NCBI GenBank assembly: GCA_028284525.1
Contig: JANQRO010000195.1
Span: 1 to 45,903 of the forward strand
Length of the DNA stretch: 45,903 nucleotides
Direction: 5' to 3'
From: Myxococcota bacterium
Lineage (GTDB): Bacteria > Myxococcota_A > UBA9160 > PR03
Of the stretch, positions 1 through 9,118 are shown in pieces. The position numbers and the translations under genes were made by a program. Position 1 is the first letter of the stretch. Each line of letters opens with the position of its first letter. A model generated the notes under the pieces. The model was not told the origin of the DNA. It worked only from the letters and a program-made list of their open reading frames with translations, and ran no database searches.

Positions 1-1
1 C

Positions 2-1573
2 GTGGCGGGCGCCGGCTTCGGCGGAATGTACGCGCTGCACAAGCTGCGCGGGCTCGGGTTCTCGGTGCGGGTGCTCGAGGCCGGCGGCGGCGTCGGCGGC
101 ACCTGGTACTGGAATCGGTACCCCGGGGCGCGCTGCGACGTCCAGAGCATGGACTACTGCTTCTCCTTCGACGAAGAGCTCCAGCGCGAGTGGAACTGGA
201 GCGAGAAGTACGCGCCCCAGCCCGAGATCCTGCGCTACGCGAACCACGTGGCCGACCGTTTCGACCTGCGCCGCGACATCCAGTTCGACACGCGGATCTC
301 CGTGGCGCGCTACGACGAGACGGCCGGCATCTGGCAGATCGAGACCGAGGCGGGCGAGCGGTTCGAGGCCCGCTACTACGTGATCGCCACCGGCTGTCTC
401 TCGGTGCCCAAGGAGGTCGACATCCCCGGCCAGGCCGACTTCGAGGGCCCGACCTACCACACCGCCCGCTGGCCCGAAGAGGGCGTCGACTTCAGCGGGA
501 TGCGGGTCGGGGTGATCGGCACCGGCTCTTCGGCGATCCAATCGATCCCGATGATCGCGGACCAGGCGGCCCAGCTCACCGTCTTCCAGCGCACCGCCGC
601 CTTCAGCTTGCCCGCCTACAACCGAGCGCTCGGCGAGGAGGAACGCGAGGCCTGGAAGGCGCGCTATCCCGAGCACCGTCGGCTCTCGCGTCATTCGGGC
701 TTTGGCGTTCCCGACGCCCCCCTCGACAAGGGTGCCTTCGACGTCGACGACGCCGAACGCGATCGGCTCTACGAGGCCGCCTGGCAACGCGGCGAGATCG
801 TCGCGGTGATGCAGCAGTTCAACGATCTCCTGGTCGACCCCGCCGCCAACGACACGGCCGCGGAGTTCGTGCGGAACAAGATCCGCGGCATCGTGGACGA
901 CCCCGATACCGCCGAGCTGCTCTGCCCGGACAGCTTCCCGATCGGCACCAAGCGGATCTGTCTCGACACCGACTACTACGCCACCTTCAACCGCGACCAC
1001 GTCGAGCTGGTGGATCTGCGCAAGACGCCGATCGAAGCGATCACCGCCGAAGGCGTGCGCACCTCCGAGACCCAGCACGAGTTCGACGCGTTGGTCCTCG
1101 CCACGGGCTTCGACGCCATGACCGGCGCGATCGTGAGCGTCGACGTGCGCGGGCGCGGTGGCGTGACGCTCGCCGATCGCTGGGAGGCGGGGCCGCGGAC
1201 CTATCTGGGGATCGGCGTCGCGGAGTTCCCGAACCTCTTCATGATCACCGGGCCCGGGAGCCCTTCGGTGATGAGCAACATGATCCTCTCGATCGAGCAG
1301 CACGTGGAGTGGATCGCCGACTGTCTGGTGCACCTGCGCGACGCGGGCGCTACCCAGATCGAGCCCGAGCCCGGGGCCGAGCAGGAGTGGGTCGACCACG
1401 TGAACGAGGTCGCCAACGCCACGCTCTTCCCCCAGGCGAACTCGTGGTACGTCGGTGCCAACGTCCCCGGCAAGCCGCGGCTCTTCATGCCCTACATCGG
1501 GGGCATGGGGGTCTACCGCGACAAGTGCGACGCGGTGGCGGCGGCGGGCTACGAGGGCTTTCGGATCGACTAG
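2..1573 (+). CDS. Flavin-containing monooxygenase, Baeyer-Villiger type (5' truncated)
   Basis: GAGFGGMYAL Rossmann motif, GGTWYWNRYPGARCD, BVMO fingerprint FEGPTYHTARWP, second Rossmann GVIGTGSSAIQ; runs off the window start. Confidence 0.93.
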   Translation: MAGAGFGGMYALHKLRGLGFSVRVLEAGGGVGGTWYWNRYPGARCDVQSMDYCFSFDEELQREWNWSEKYAPQPEILRYANHVADRFDLRRDIQFDTRISVARYDETAGIWQIETEAGERFEARYYVIATGCLSVPKEVDIPGQADFEGPTYHTARWPEEGVDFSGMRVGVIGTGSSAIQSIPMIADQAAQLTVFQRTAAFSLPAYNRALGEEEREAWKARYPEHRRLSRHSGFGVPDAPLDKGAFDVDDAERDRLYEAAWQRGEIVAVMQQFNDLLVDPAANDTAAEFVRNKIRGIVDDPDTAELLCPDSFPIGTKRICLDTDYYATFNRDHVELVDLRKTPIEAITAEGVRTSETQHEFDALVLATGFDAMTGAIVSVDVRGRGGVTLADRWEAGPRTYLGIGVAEFPNLFMITGPGSPSVMSNMILSIEQHVEWIADCLVHLRDAGATQIEPEPGAEQEWVDHVNEVANATLFPQANSWYVGANVPGKPRLFMPYIGGMGVYRDKCDAVAAAGYEGFRID

Positions 1574-2766
1574 GCGTCGCCGCCCGCGCTCGCGCGGTGC
1601 GCCCGGGGGCCGGTCTCGCGGAGCGTCAGAAAGAGCAGCCCCGCGCTCGCGATGCAGGCGCCCCAGAAGGCGAAGCCCAGCAGGGGGGACTGCGCGGCCA
1701 GACGCAGACCGAGCAGCGGCATCGCGAAGCCGCCCAGAAAGCCCGCCGTGAGGGCCATCCCCACGGCGGCGCCGCCGAGCGCCGGCCCCACTCGGGGCAT
1801 CTCGAAGGGCACGACGAAGAGCAGCGGCACGACCCCCGCCGACAGTCCCCAGACGAGGAGGGGCGCGGCCAGCAGCGCGCCCGTCGGCAGCGCGGCGAGG
1901 AACACCATCGAGCCGGTGATCACCATCCCCGGGGCGAACACGGTGCGGCGCAGCCCGATGCGGTCGGACGCCGCGGGGACCAGCAGGGCGCCGGCGACGA
2001 AGGCCCAGAGCACCAGCGAGATCATCCAGCCCGCGCGTTCCGGGGAGAGCCCCTGCTCCTGGACGAAGTAGGTCGGCGCGTAGCCGTAGGCTCCGAGGTA
2101 GCCGCCGAGGAAGAGCAGGTAGCAGGTGTTGAGGATCCAGATGTCCCGCACCCGCGCCACCCGCCGCACACCCGCGGCCAGCGACGCGCCCCCGTCGAGC
2201 TGGCGGTCGCGCATCCCGATCAGCCAGATCACCGAGAGCAGCGCGACGATCACGGCGAGGGTCGCGGTCATCGGCCGCCACCCGCCCGCCGACGCCACCC
2301 AGTAGGGGGTGAGCACCGCCCCCAGCGCGACGCCGGCACCGTTGCCGCCGAGGGCCACGCCGTTCGCGAGCCCCAGCTCCTCGGGGGGGAACCACATGCC
2401 CACCGCCTTCGAGAGATTGGGGGCGAGGCTCCCCAGGCAGAGCCCGAAGGCCCCCATCGCAGCGAGGAGCGCCGGGTAGCTCTCGGCCTCGCTGCGCGCG
2501 AAGAGCGCGACCGCCATCGCGAGCCCGGCGACCCCGACCACCCGGCGCACGCCAAAGCGGTCGCCCAGCGCCCCGCCGATCAGCGCGAACATCGCCCCGA
2601 GCGAGATCGCCGACCAGAGCGGTCCCCAGGCCTCGAAGCCGCGCCCGAAGTCCTCCACGAGGGGCGCCGCCACCAGGGCGACGTGGGTCCACGCCATCCC
2701 GGCCGGAACCGATTGCATGGCGACGGCGAGGGCCAGCACCACCCAGCGATAGGGGCTTCGTTCCAC
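1570..2766 (-). CDS. MFS transporter
   Basis: About 12 hydrophobic segments; GGALGDRFGVRRVVG loop motif; stop overlaps the BVMO stop through CTAG. Confidence 0.88.
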   Translation of the reverse strand: MERSPYRWVVLALAVAMQSVPAGMAWTHVALVAAPLVEDFGRGFEAWGPLWSAISLGAMFALIGGALGDRFGVRRVVGVAGLAMAVALFARSEAESYPALLAAMGAFGLCLGSLAPNLSKAVGMWFPPEELGLANGVALGGNGAGVALGAVLTPYWVASAGGWRPMTATLAVIVALLSVIWLIGMRDRQLDGGASLAAGVRRVARVRDIWILNTCYLLFLGGYLGAYGYAPTYFVQEQGLSPERAGWMISLVLWAFVAGALLVPAASDRIGLRRTVFAPGMVITGSMVFLAALPTGALLAAPLLVWGLSAGVVPLLFVVPFEMPRVGPALGGAAVGMALTAGFLGGFAMPLLGLRLAAQSPLLGFAFWGACIASAGLLFLTLRETGPRAHRASAGGDA

Positions 2767-2788
2767 AGCGGCTCCTCGGCGGGGCGGG

Positions 2789-3529
2789 TCAGGTCAGGTA
2801 GGACCCGCCGTTCACGTGGATGGTCTGGCCGGTGATGTATCCGGCTCCGTCGGAGAGCAGAAAGGCCACGGTCTCGGCGATTTCGCGGGGCTCGCCGTGG
2901 CGCTTCATCGGGGTCCGCTTGGTCCACCCCTCGCGCTCGCGTTCGGAGACCGTGGGCGCCAGGCGTTCGTGCCAGATCAGGCCCGGGGCGATGGTGTTCA
3001 CGGTGACCCCCGAGGCCGCGAGGTCGAGGGCGAGGGAATGGGTGTACCCGACGATGCCCGCCTTGGCGGCGGCGTAGGGGGCCTGGCCCGGGCCCGGGGC
3101 GTAGGCGAAGAGCGACGCGAAGTTCACGATGCGCCCAAAGCCCGCTTCGCGCATCGCGTTGCAGAAGGTGCGGGTGAGGTGGTAGGTCCCGTAGAGATTC
3201 ACCTGGAGGACGCGGTCGAAGACGCGGGGCTCCATCTCCCAGGGCGGGGCGGCCGCGGTCATCCCGGCGTTGTTCACCAGGTAGGCGATGTGGGTGCCGT
3301 CCATCTCGAGGTGGCGGCGCAGCCCGTCGACGGCGTCGAGGTCGCGCACGTCGAAGGTGTGATAGGCGATCCGCGCCCGCTCCGCGTCGGGGAAGGCGGC
3401 GAGCCAGGGCTCGGCGTCGTCCCCGCGACGGTCGCAGGCGACGACGTCGTAGCCCTGGTCGAGGAGCGTCGTGACGATGGCCGTGCCGAGACCGCCCAGG
3501 GCTCCGGTGACGAGTGCGTGGCCGCGCAT
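2789..3529 (-). CDS. SDR family oxidoreductase
   Basis: TGALGGLGTAI, NNAGMTA, YAAAKAG, C-terminal GQTIHVNGG. Confidence 0.93.
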   Translation of the reverse strand: MRGHALVTGALGGLGTAIVTTLLDQGYDVVACDRRGDDAEPWLAAFPDAERARIAYHTFDVRDLDAVDGLRRHLEMDGTHIAYLVNNAGMTAAAPPWEMEPRVFDRVLQVNLYGTYHLTRTFCNAMREAGFGRIVNFASLFAYAPGPGQAPYAAAKAGIVGYTHSLALDLAASGVTVNTIAPGLIWHERLAPTVSEREREGWTKRTPMKRHGEPREIAETVAFLLSDGAGYITGQTIHVNGGSYLT

Positions 3530-3647
3530 CGGGGTCTCCTTCGCCCGTTGGGCTCGATCCGCCCGCCCGGGTGGCCGATGGGACCCCCGAGCGGGAGGGC
3601 CACGCTACCACGCTATGCTCGGCCCCGAATCGGAGGAGGAGAGCACC

Positions 3648-4160
3648 ATGGGACAGATCTACCACGGCTTCGAAGGCGCCGAGATCCAGGACGAGATTCT
3701 CACCGGCACCGACCTGGGCGAGCTCGGCATCGCGCCGGTCTGTGTCGCCCCCGGCGTCACCTGCGTCGAGCACAGCCACAACCTCGTCGAAGAGGTGATG
3801 ATCGTGAAGGCGGGTCAGGGTCAGATCGAGATCGAGGACCAGTGCCACGAGGTCTGCGCCGGGTCGGTCGCGGTGGTGAAGGCCGGCGAGTTCCACGCCA
3901 TCCGCAACACCGGCGACGAGAACCTCGAGATGGTGATCGTCTTCAACTCCAACGTCGATCTGTCGGCGATCCAGTTGAAGACCCGCGAAGAGCACTTCGG
4001 GACGGCCGCGGGTCTCACCGGCGCCGACCGCGCTGCGTTGGCCGAGCTCAAGAGCGCCGCGGCCTCGATGAACTCGCTTCTCGAAGAGGTGCGCGACGAG
4101 CTCGCCGCGCTCCGCAAGGAGGCCGCGCCCAAGCGACGCGCGCGTGGAAAGGCCGCCTAG
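3648..4160 (+). CDS. Cupin domain protein with C-terminal coiled/basic tail
   Basis: Cupin-like EHSHN...EVMIVKAGQGQIEI...AGEFHAIRNTG; ATG preceded by ggaggagga. Confidence 0.85.
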   Translation: MGQIYHGFEGAEIQDEILTGTDLGELGIAPVCVAPGVTCVEHSHNLVEEVMIVKAGQGQIEIEDQCHEVCAGSVAVVKAGEFHAIRNTGDENLEMVIVFNSNVDLSAIQLKTREEHFGTAAGLTGADRAALAELKSAAASMNSLLEEVRDELAALRKEAAPKRRARGKAA

Positions 4161-4780
4161 GGCGTACTCGCCTCGTCCCACCCCTTCAGCACCGCGTCGG
4201 TGCTGACCACCCAGCCGAAACGGGTGCCCAGGGTCTCGAGGGCCCAGTGGTGGCGCTCGGGCGCGATCTCGCCGGTGGCGTCGCCCACGACCACCGTCCG
4301 GTAGTCGCGCTGCGAGGCGTCCCGAGCGGTCGTCTCGACGCAGATGTTGGTGGTGACCCCGCAGATCACGAGGTTGCGGACGTCCTGGGCCGTCAGGATC
4401 GACGCGAGCGGCGTGCCGTAGAACGCGCTGTAGCGGTTCTTGTCGATCACGAAGTCCTCGGGCCGGGGCACGAGCTCTGGGATCAGCTCCATGTCCGGGG
4501 TGCCCGCCGCGCAGCACTGGGCCTCGACCAGCCCCGGCAGGATCTCGTCGGTGACGACGCCGCCGTCGCGGTAGTCGGCTCGGTAGACGAGACGGGTGAA
4601 GACGATCGGGATCTCGTGACGGCGCGCCCCGTCGACGAGCCGCCGGCAGGGCTCGATGGCGGCCCGACACATCGCCACGTCGAAGCCCGCCCGGGCCGCC
4701 GAGCCCGCGGGGTCGCAGAAGCCGTTCTGCATGTCGATCACGATGAGCGCGCTGCGTTCGACCTGGATCGGTGCGTCCAT
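4157..4780 (-). CDS. Isochorismatase-family cysteine hydrolase (amidohydrolase-like)
   Basis: Putative D-K-C triad: VIDMQNGF, DKNRYSAFYGT, ICGVTTNICVETTARDA. Confidence 0.92.
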   Translation of the reverse strand: MDAPIQVERSALIVIDMQNGFCDPAGSAARAGFDVAMCRAAIEPCRRLVDGARRHEIPIVFTRLVYRADYRDGGVVTDEILPGLVEAQCCAAGTPDMELIPELVPRPEDFVIDKNRYSAFYGTPLASILTAQDVRNLVICGVTTNICVETTARDASQRDYRTVVVGDATGEIAPERHHWALETLGTRFGWVVSTDAVLKGWDEASTP

Positions 4781-4781
4781 G

Positions 4782-5204
4782 TCACCTCCTCTGCAGCGGA
4801 GAGGGTACCGAAGCCGAGGCGTGTCTCCGGATCACCTCGGCACCCGCCGGGGCCACGACCACCGCGTCTCCCACGAGCACGCGCTGCTCGATCTCGATGA
4901 GGTCGCCGTCGACCCCGGTGACCACGGCCTCGCAACGGATCGTGCTCCCGGGATAGACCGGCGCGCGGTTGCGGTAGTAGAGCCGTGCCAGGCGGTCCCC
5001 CGGCCCCAGCCAGCGGAGCACCTGTTCGGCCAGCAGGGCGCCGAGCATCTGGCCGTCGACGACCGCGTCCTCCATCCCGGCGCGTCGGGCGTGGTCCGCG
5101 TCGTAGTGGAGCCGGTGCCAGTCCCAGGTGGCGGCGCCGTAGGCCACCATGTCGGGCAGCGCGATGTGACGCGCGAGGACGGGGAGGGTGTCGCCCGGCT
5201 TCAC
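4782..5204 (-). CDS. MaoC-like hotdog dehydratase (second half of pair)
   Basis: DMVAYGAATWDWHRLHYDADHARRAGMEDAVVDGQMLGALL; GTG start overlaps upstream TGA (GTGA). Confidence 0.85.
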   Translation of the reverse strand: MKPGDTLPVLARHIALPDMVAYGAATWDWHRLHYDADHARRAGMEDAVVDGQMLGALLAEQVLRWLGPGDRLARLYYRNRAPVYPGSTIRCEAVVTGVDGDLIEIEQRVLVGDAVVVAPAGAEVIRRHASASVPSPLQRR

Positions 5205-5671
5205 GACACCCTCCGTTCGCGAAAGAGCAGCGTCTCCGTGTTGGTGGCGAGCCAGCTGCCGTCGCCGGCGTGGTAGGTGGCGCGGGAGGTCACGACGAGG
5301 AGCGGGGTGTCGTCCGACGCGCGGCGCTCGACGGCGTCCACCAGCTCGACGGTGGTGGTCACGACGTCGTCGTAGCGGGCCGGGCGACCGAACTCGTAGT
5401 CGTTGCCCCCGCGGATCATCTCGCAGTCGACGGGGAGCGCAAGCGCCCACATGTGCCCGAGAAAGGAGTTGGCGTCGGTCTCCATCTTGCCCGTGATCTG
5501 GTTGGTCTCGCAGATCAGCGTCGGTGGGGCGTCGTCGACCCAGCGCTCCGGATCCGCCCCGATCGCCAGGACGAAGAAGCGGATCGCGGCGCGCCCCAGC
5601 GCCTCGGGCGCGACGTAGGTGACGCGCTGGCCGATCTGGGCGTGCACCGCGTCGGTGAGCAGCGCCGTCAC
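5201..5671 (-). CDS. MaoC N-terminal-type hotdog dehydratase (first half of pair)
   Basis: FAS1-DH/MaoC-N-like YVAPEALGRAAIRFFVLAIG...TNQITGKMETDANSFLGHMWALALP; GTG start overlaps the RidA-like stop. Confidence 0.75.
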   Translation of the reverse strand: MTALLTDAVHAQIGQRVTYVAPEALGRAAIRFFVLAIGADPERWVDDAPPTLICETNQITGKMETDANSFLGHMWALALPVDCEMIRGGNDYEFGRPARYDDVVTTTVELVDAVERRASDDTPLLVVTSRATYHAGDGSWLATNTETLLFRERRVS

Positions 5672-6777
5672 GGCACCAGCGCCAACGCCTCGATCTCGAT
5701 CCACCAGGAGGAGGCGAGGAGTCCCCCCACGACCACCCCGGTCGAGGCGGGAAAGGGTCGGCCGAGGAGGCGTCGGCGCAGCGCCCCGACCTCGCGGTAG
5801 CCCGCCGCGCCGGCGGGGCTCACGTACTCGACGGTCTTCACCAGGTGCTCGAGGGAGCTCCCTGCCGCCTCGCACACCGCGGCGATCTGTGCGTAGACGT
5901 ACTCGGCCTGGGCGGCGATGTCGCCGCGGGCCACGGTCTCGCCGGTCGTCGCATCCCAGGCCGTGGTCCCCGACACGAAGAGAAGGTCCCCCGCCACGAC
6001 GCCCGGGCTGAAGCTGAGGCGATCGAAGGCGGGCCAGCCCGGGTTGATCACGCGCTTCTCGTGTCGCGAGGCCCAGACTTCCAGCGCGATCAACGCGTCC
6101 GGGTGGGGGAGGGCGGGAGAGAGCACCCCCGTGGACGCGGGGTACGCCGGGCCCAGGAGACGCTTGCGCGCCTCGCCCGTCTCCCGGTACCGGTCGCGGG
6201 TCGCGGCGGTGGTCTGCTCGACCGTGCGGACGACGTCGCCCAGCCCGAGGCCGTGGGGCTCGAGCCGTCGCGCGGCCTCCTCGAGCACGAACTCGGCCTG
6301 GCCCACGAGGTCGCCCGGGGCTACGACCTCGCCGTTCGCGTCGAGGGGGAGGAGCTGGGGGAGACGCACGAGGCCCTCTGCGGCACCCGCGACCACCTCG
6401 ATCTCCACCAGGGCGTCGGGCCGCAACAGCGACTCCACGACGAGGGTGGAGCCCTCGAGCGAGAGGCCCGAGGGCCGCGCTGCGCGTACCGCCTCACGCT
6501 CGGCGAGCCCGTCGACGGTCAGGTACTCGACGAGCTCGCGACACGAGGAGGGGGGGCAGCCCGCGGCGTCGAGCACGGCCCCGACCTTCTTCCAGCAGAG
6601 CGCGGCCTGCGCTCCCGCGTTGCCGTCCACCACGACGCGGGACCGCTCCGCGTCGTAGACCGAGGCGGTCTGGCCCGAGAGCCAGTGCGCGCCGCCCGCG
6701 GAGATCGCCGGGGAGAAGGTGTACTTCGAGGTGTCGACCCAGGGAAAGTGGGCGGGGGCTACGGCTCGCAGGGTCAT
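5668..6777 (-). CDS. Three-domain Rid (YjgF/YER057c/UK114)-family protein
   Basis: Three successive Rid-like units ending VEIEVVAG, ALEVWAS and IEIEALALV; FVSGTTAWDATTGE...AAQAEYVYAQIAAVCEAAGSSLEHLVKTVEYVS in domain 3. Confidence 0.85.
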   Translation of the reverse strand: MTLRAVAPAHFPWVDTSKYTFSPAISAGGAHWLSGQTASVYDAERSRVVVDGNAGAQAALCWKKVGAVLDAAGCPPSSCRELVEYLTVDGLAEREAVRAARPSGLSLEGSTLVVESLLRPDALVEIEVVAGAAEGLVRLPQLLPLDANGEVVAPGDLVGQAEFVLEEAARRLEPHGLGLGDVVRTVEQTTAATRDRYRETGEARKRLLGPAYPASTGVLSPALPHPDALIALEVWASRHEKRVINPGWPAFDRLSFSPGVVAGDLLFVSGTTAWDATTGETVARGDIAAQAEYVYAQIAAVCEAAGSSLEHLVKTVEYVSPAGAAGYREVGALRRRLLGRPFPASTGVVVGGLLASSWWIEIEALALVP

Positions 6778-6800
6778 CCGGTCCTCCCGCCGGCGGGTCT

Positions 6801-7631
6801 TCAGTCCTTCCGGCCTTCGATCTCGGCGACAAAGGCGCGGAAGCGCGCGATACACGCGTCGGCGCAGTCGATGTAGACCTCGTGTCCCGGGCCTTCCATC
6901 ACCGCGAGCTGCGCGTCGGGAATCCTCTCGCGCATCGCGAGCTGGTCGGAGAGCGGCGTGATCGGGCTGCGTGCAGGGGCCAGGACGAGGGTGGGCACCT
7001 TCACGTCCGGGAGCAGCGGCGCCGTGTCGGCGCCGTCGAGGGTCTTGGTGATGCCCTGGAGCACGTGGGTCGGCGTCTTGGCCCACTCGCGCTTCACCCA
7101 CTCGGCGTGGGCAGGGCTGGTCGCGCTGATGATCTTGCGCTCGATCATGAGCCGCACCCAGCCGACCGCGCCTTCCTCGGCGAGCACCCGTTGCAGGTCG
7201 CCGGCGTCGTCGGCGAGGGCGCGGGCGGCGTCGCTGCGGATCGTCGTCGGCGAGTTGCAGATCGTGAGGCTGGCGAAGCGCTCGGGCCAGCGCGTCGCAA
7301 ACAGGATGCCGAGGATCCCGCTGATCGACTCCCCCAGATAGTGGACGCGCCCGATCCCGAGGGCGTCGAGGAAGTCGCGCATGTCGGTGATCAGCTCGTC
7401 GAGGCTCCACTTGTGGTCGGGCCCGGGGTCCTGGGAGCGCCCGTGTCCCCGCATGTCGCGACGCAGCACCCGGTAGTCGCCCGCGAGGGGCGGCACCCAG
7501 TGGTGCCAGTAGCGGGTGCTGCGGCCGACGCCGTGTTGCAGCCACACGGTGGGCGTGTCGGCGGCCCACGGATCGCTGAAGTCGTCCAGCTCGTAGTACA
7601 TCTCGCAGCCGTTCGCCGAGACCGTCGCCAT
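6801..7631 (-). CDS. Alpha/beta hydrolase
   Basis: LQHGVGRSTRYW, DMRGHGRS, nucleophile elbow GESISG, C-terminal GPGHEVYID. Confidence 0.92.
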   Translation of the reverse strand: MATVSANGCEMYYELDDFSDPWAADTPTVWLQHGVGRSTRYWHHWVPPLAGDYRVLRRDMRGHGRSQDPGPDHKWSLDELITDMRDFLDALGIGRVHYLGESISGILGILFATRWPERFASLTICNSPTTIRSDAARALADDAGDLQRVLAEEGAVGWVRLMIERKIISATSPAHAEWVKREWAKTPTHVLQGITKTLDGADTAPLLPDVKVPTLVLAPARSPITPLSDQLAMRERIPDAQLAVMEGPGHEVYIDCADACIARFRAFVAEIEGRKD

Positions 7632-7649
7632 ACCGGGAGGATAGGCGAA

Positions 7650-7685
7650 GGCCGCAGCCGGCGGCCGGATCCCACCGGTGTGGGA
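7650..7685. repeat. Two tandem short hairpins between the GST-like and hydrolase genes
   Basis: ggccgc-agccg-gcggcc (7650-7666) and tcccac-cggt-gtggga (7670-7685). Confidence 0.45.
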
Positions 7686-7734
7686 CCGGATCCGCGCCCG
7701 GCTGGAGACCTGGGCGCCCGCCCACCGCGTCGAC

Positions 7735-8607
7735 TCAGTCGACCGAGACCGGCAGCCCGACGTGTTCCCGTAGCACGCGCTCGCGGTGCTCCATCAGCCG
7801 CGGGCTGGCGGCGTCCCGCAACGCTCCGTTCAACGCCGGATACATGGCGCGGTTGAAACGCATGATCGGGAGCTCCTCGCGGTCGAGGATCTCGACGAAG
7901 TTCGATGCGAAGGCCCAGTAGAGGTCGAGGGCCGAGAGCCGCTCGCCCACGAAGAAGACGCCGCCCCGCGTCTGGTTGGCCGCGAGCTCGGCGTCGAGCA
8001 GCGCCAGCGTGTCGGGGATGTTGCGGAGGGGCGCCGAGGCCTTGGCGTTGTGGGAGTACTTGCCGCCCAGGGGCTCGCCGGGGGTGAAGAAATCGCGCTG
8101 CTTGGCGCTCATCTTCGCCGGGTCGGCGGCGTCTCCCAGCTCGGCGAGGGCGAGACGCCCGTTCCAGAGCATGCCCTGGGGCGAGAGGATCTCGTGGGCG
8201 AGCCCGAACATCCGCACCCGCTCCTCGCCGCGCTGTGGCACGAGGGCCGGCTCGGGCTCGATCTGCTCGGCGAGGAGGAGCTGGTTCAGCCAGTCGCTCT
8301 TCACGATCTCGCCCCGCTTCGGGTCGCTGTAGACGAGCACCGGCGCCGAGGTCTGTGCCGTCCACGCGAAGAGCTCTTGCTGGGCATCGGGGTTCTGGTC
8401 GCTGAAGGGTGGGTGGAGCACCTTCTGGAAGGGAATCCCCTTGAGGTCGAGGACGGCGCGCAAGCTGAGCGCCCACCAGTTGGCCCAGTGCGGGTTGTCG
8501 GTGACGCGCACGCCGCCCGCCTCGCGCGCCTGGGCCACGGTCATCCAGCCGCTGCCCTCGAAGGGTCGCGACGCCGGCCAGCCCGGCGGCACCGCGGCCG
8601 CGCTCAC
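7735..8607 (-). CDS. Glutathione S-transferase-like protein
   Basis: Thioredoxin-like N-terminus with APVLVYSDPKRGEIVKSDWLNQLLLAEQ; C-terminal helical FFVGERLSALDLYWAF; GTG start overlaps upstream TGA. Confidence 0.75.
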   Translation of the reverse strand: MSAAAVPPGWPASRPFEGSGWMTVAQAREAGGVRVTDNPHWANWWALSLRAVLDLKGIPFQKVLHPPFSDQNPDAQQELFAWTAQTSAPVLVYSDPKRGEIVKSDWLNQLLLAEQIEPEPALVPQRGEERVRMFGLAHEILSPQGMLWNGRLALAELGDAADPAKMSAKQRDFFTPGEPLGGKYSHNAKASAPLRNIPDTLALLDAELAANQTRGGVFFVGERLSALDLYWAFASNFVEILDREELPIMRFNRAMYPALNGALRDAASPRLMEHRERVLREHVGLPVSVD

Positions 8608-9089
8608 GACGCGCGCTGCTCCTTGGCGCGTGCCGCCGCGACCTCCCAGACCCCGTGGTTCCCGGTCGCCCAGGTGACGGTGAGGCTGTACTTCTTGATC
8701 TTCCACCCCTGCTCGGTGCGCACCATGTCGTACTGGTAGTAGCCGGCCAGCACGTTCTCGTCGTTGCCCATCGGCGTCCGCACCACGTGTTGGGCGTGCA
8801 GATACGAGGTGCTCTTGGCGGTGTCGCCGCGGATGTCGTGGGTGTGGTTGGTGATGATGTGCTGGGTCGCGTCGAAGCCCTCGATCAGGTTCTCGGCGCG
8901 TCGCACCCACTCGTCGGCTCCCTTCACCACGACGCCGGGCCAGATCGAGGTGAAGTCCGCCTCGACGTCGTCGGTAAAGCAGCTCCGGAAGAGCTTCCAG
9001 TCACGCATATCGACGCCCAGGGCGTAGCGGTGGAAGACATCGCTGATCTCGGCGCGGTCGAGAAGGGTCTGGGTGGTGAGCTCGGTCAT
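8604..9089 (-). CDS. SnoaL/NTF2-like nuclear transport factor 2 family protein
   Basis: DRAEISDVFHRYALGVDMRDWKLFRSCFTDDVEADF...HIITNHTHDIRGDTAKSTSYLHAQH. Confidence 0.88.
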   Translation of the reverse strand: MTELTTQTLLDRAEISDVFHRYALGVDMRDWKLFRSCFTDDVEADFTSIWPGVVVKGADEWVRRAENLIEGFDATQHIITNHTHDIRGDTAKSTSYLHAQHVVRTPMGNDENVLAGYYQYDMVRTEQGWKIKKYSLTVTWATGNHGVWEVAAARAKEQRAS

Positions 9090-9118
9090 CGTTGCACTCC
9101 TGTGCGCGACGCGGCGCG

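Noticed and set aside
190-2835. 881-aa plus-strand ORF
   Set aside because: Out-of-frame shadow of the BVMO and antisense to the MFS gene; low-complexity R/A/G/P composition and no domain motif.
2580-4670. 696-aa minus-strand ORF
   Set aside because: Spans SDR, cupin and isochorismatase regions in the wrong frame; compositional artefact.
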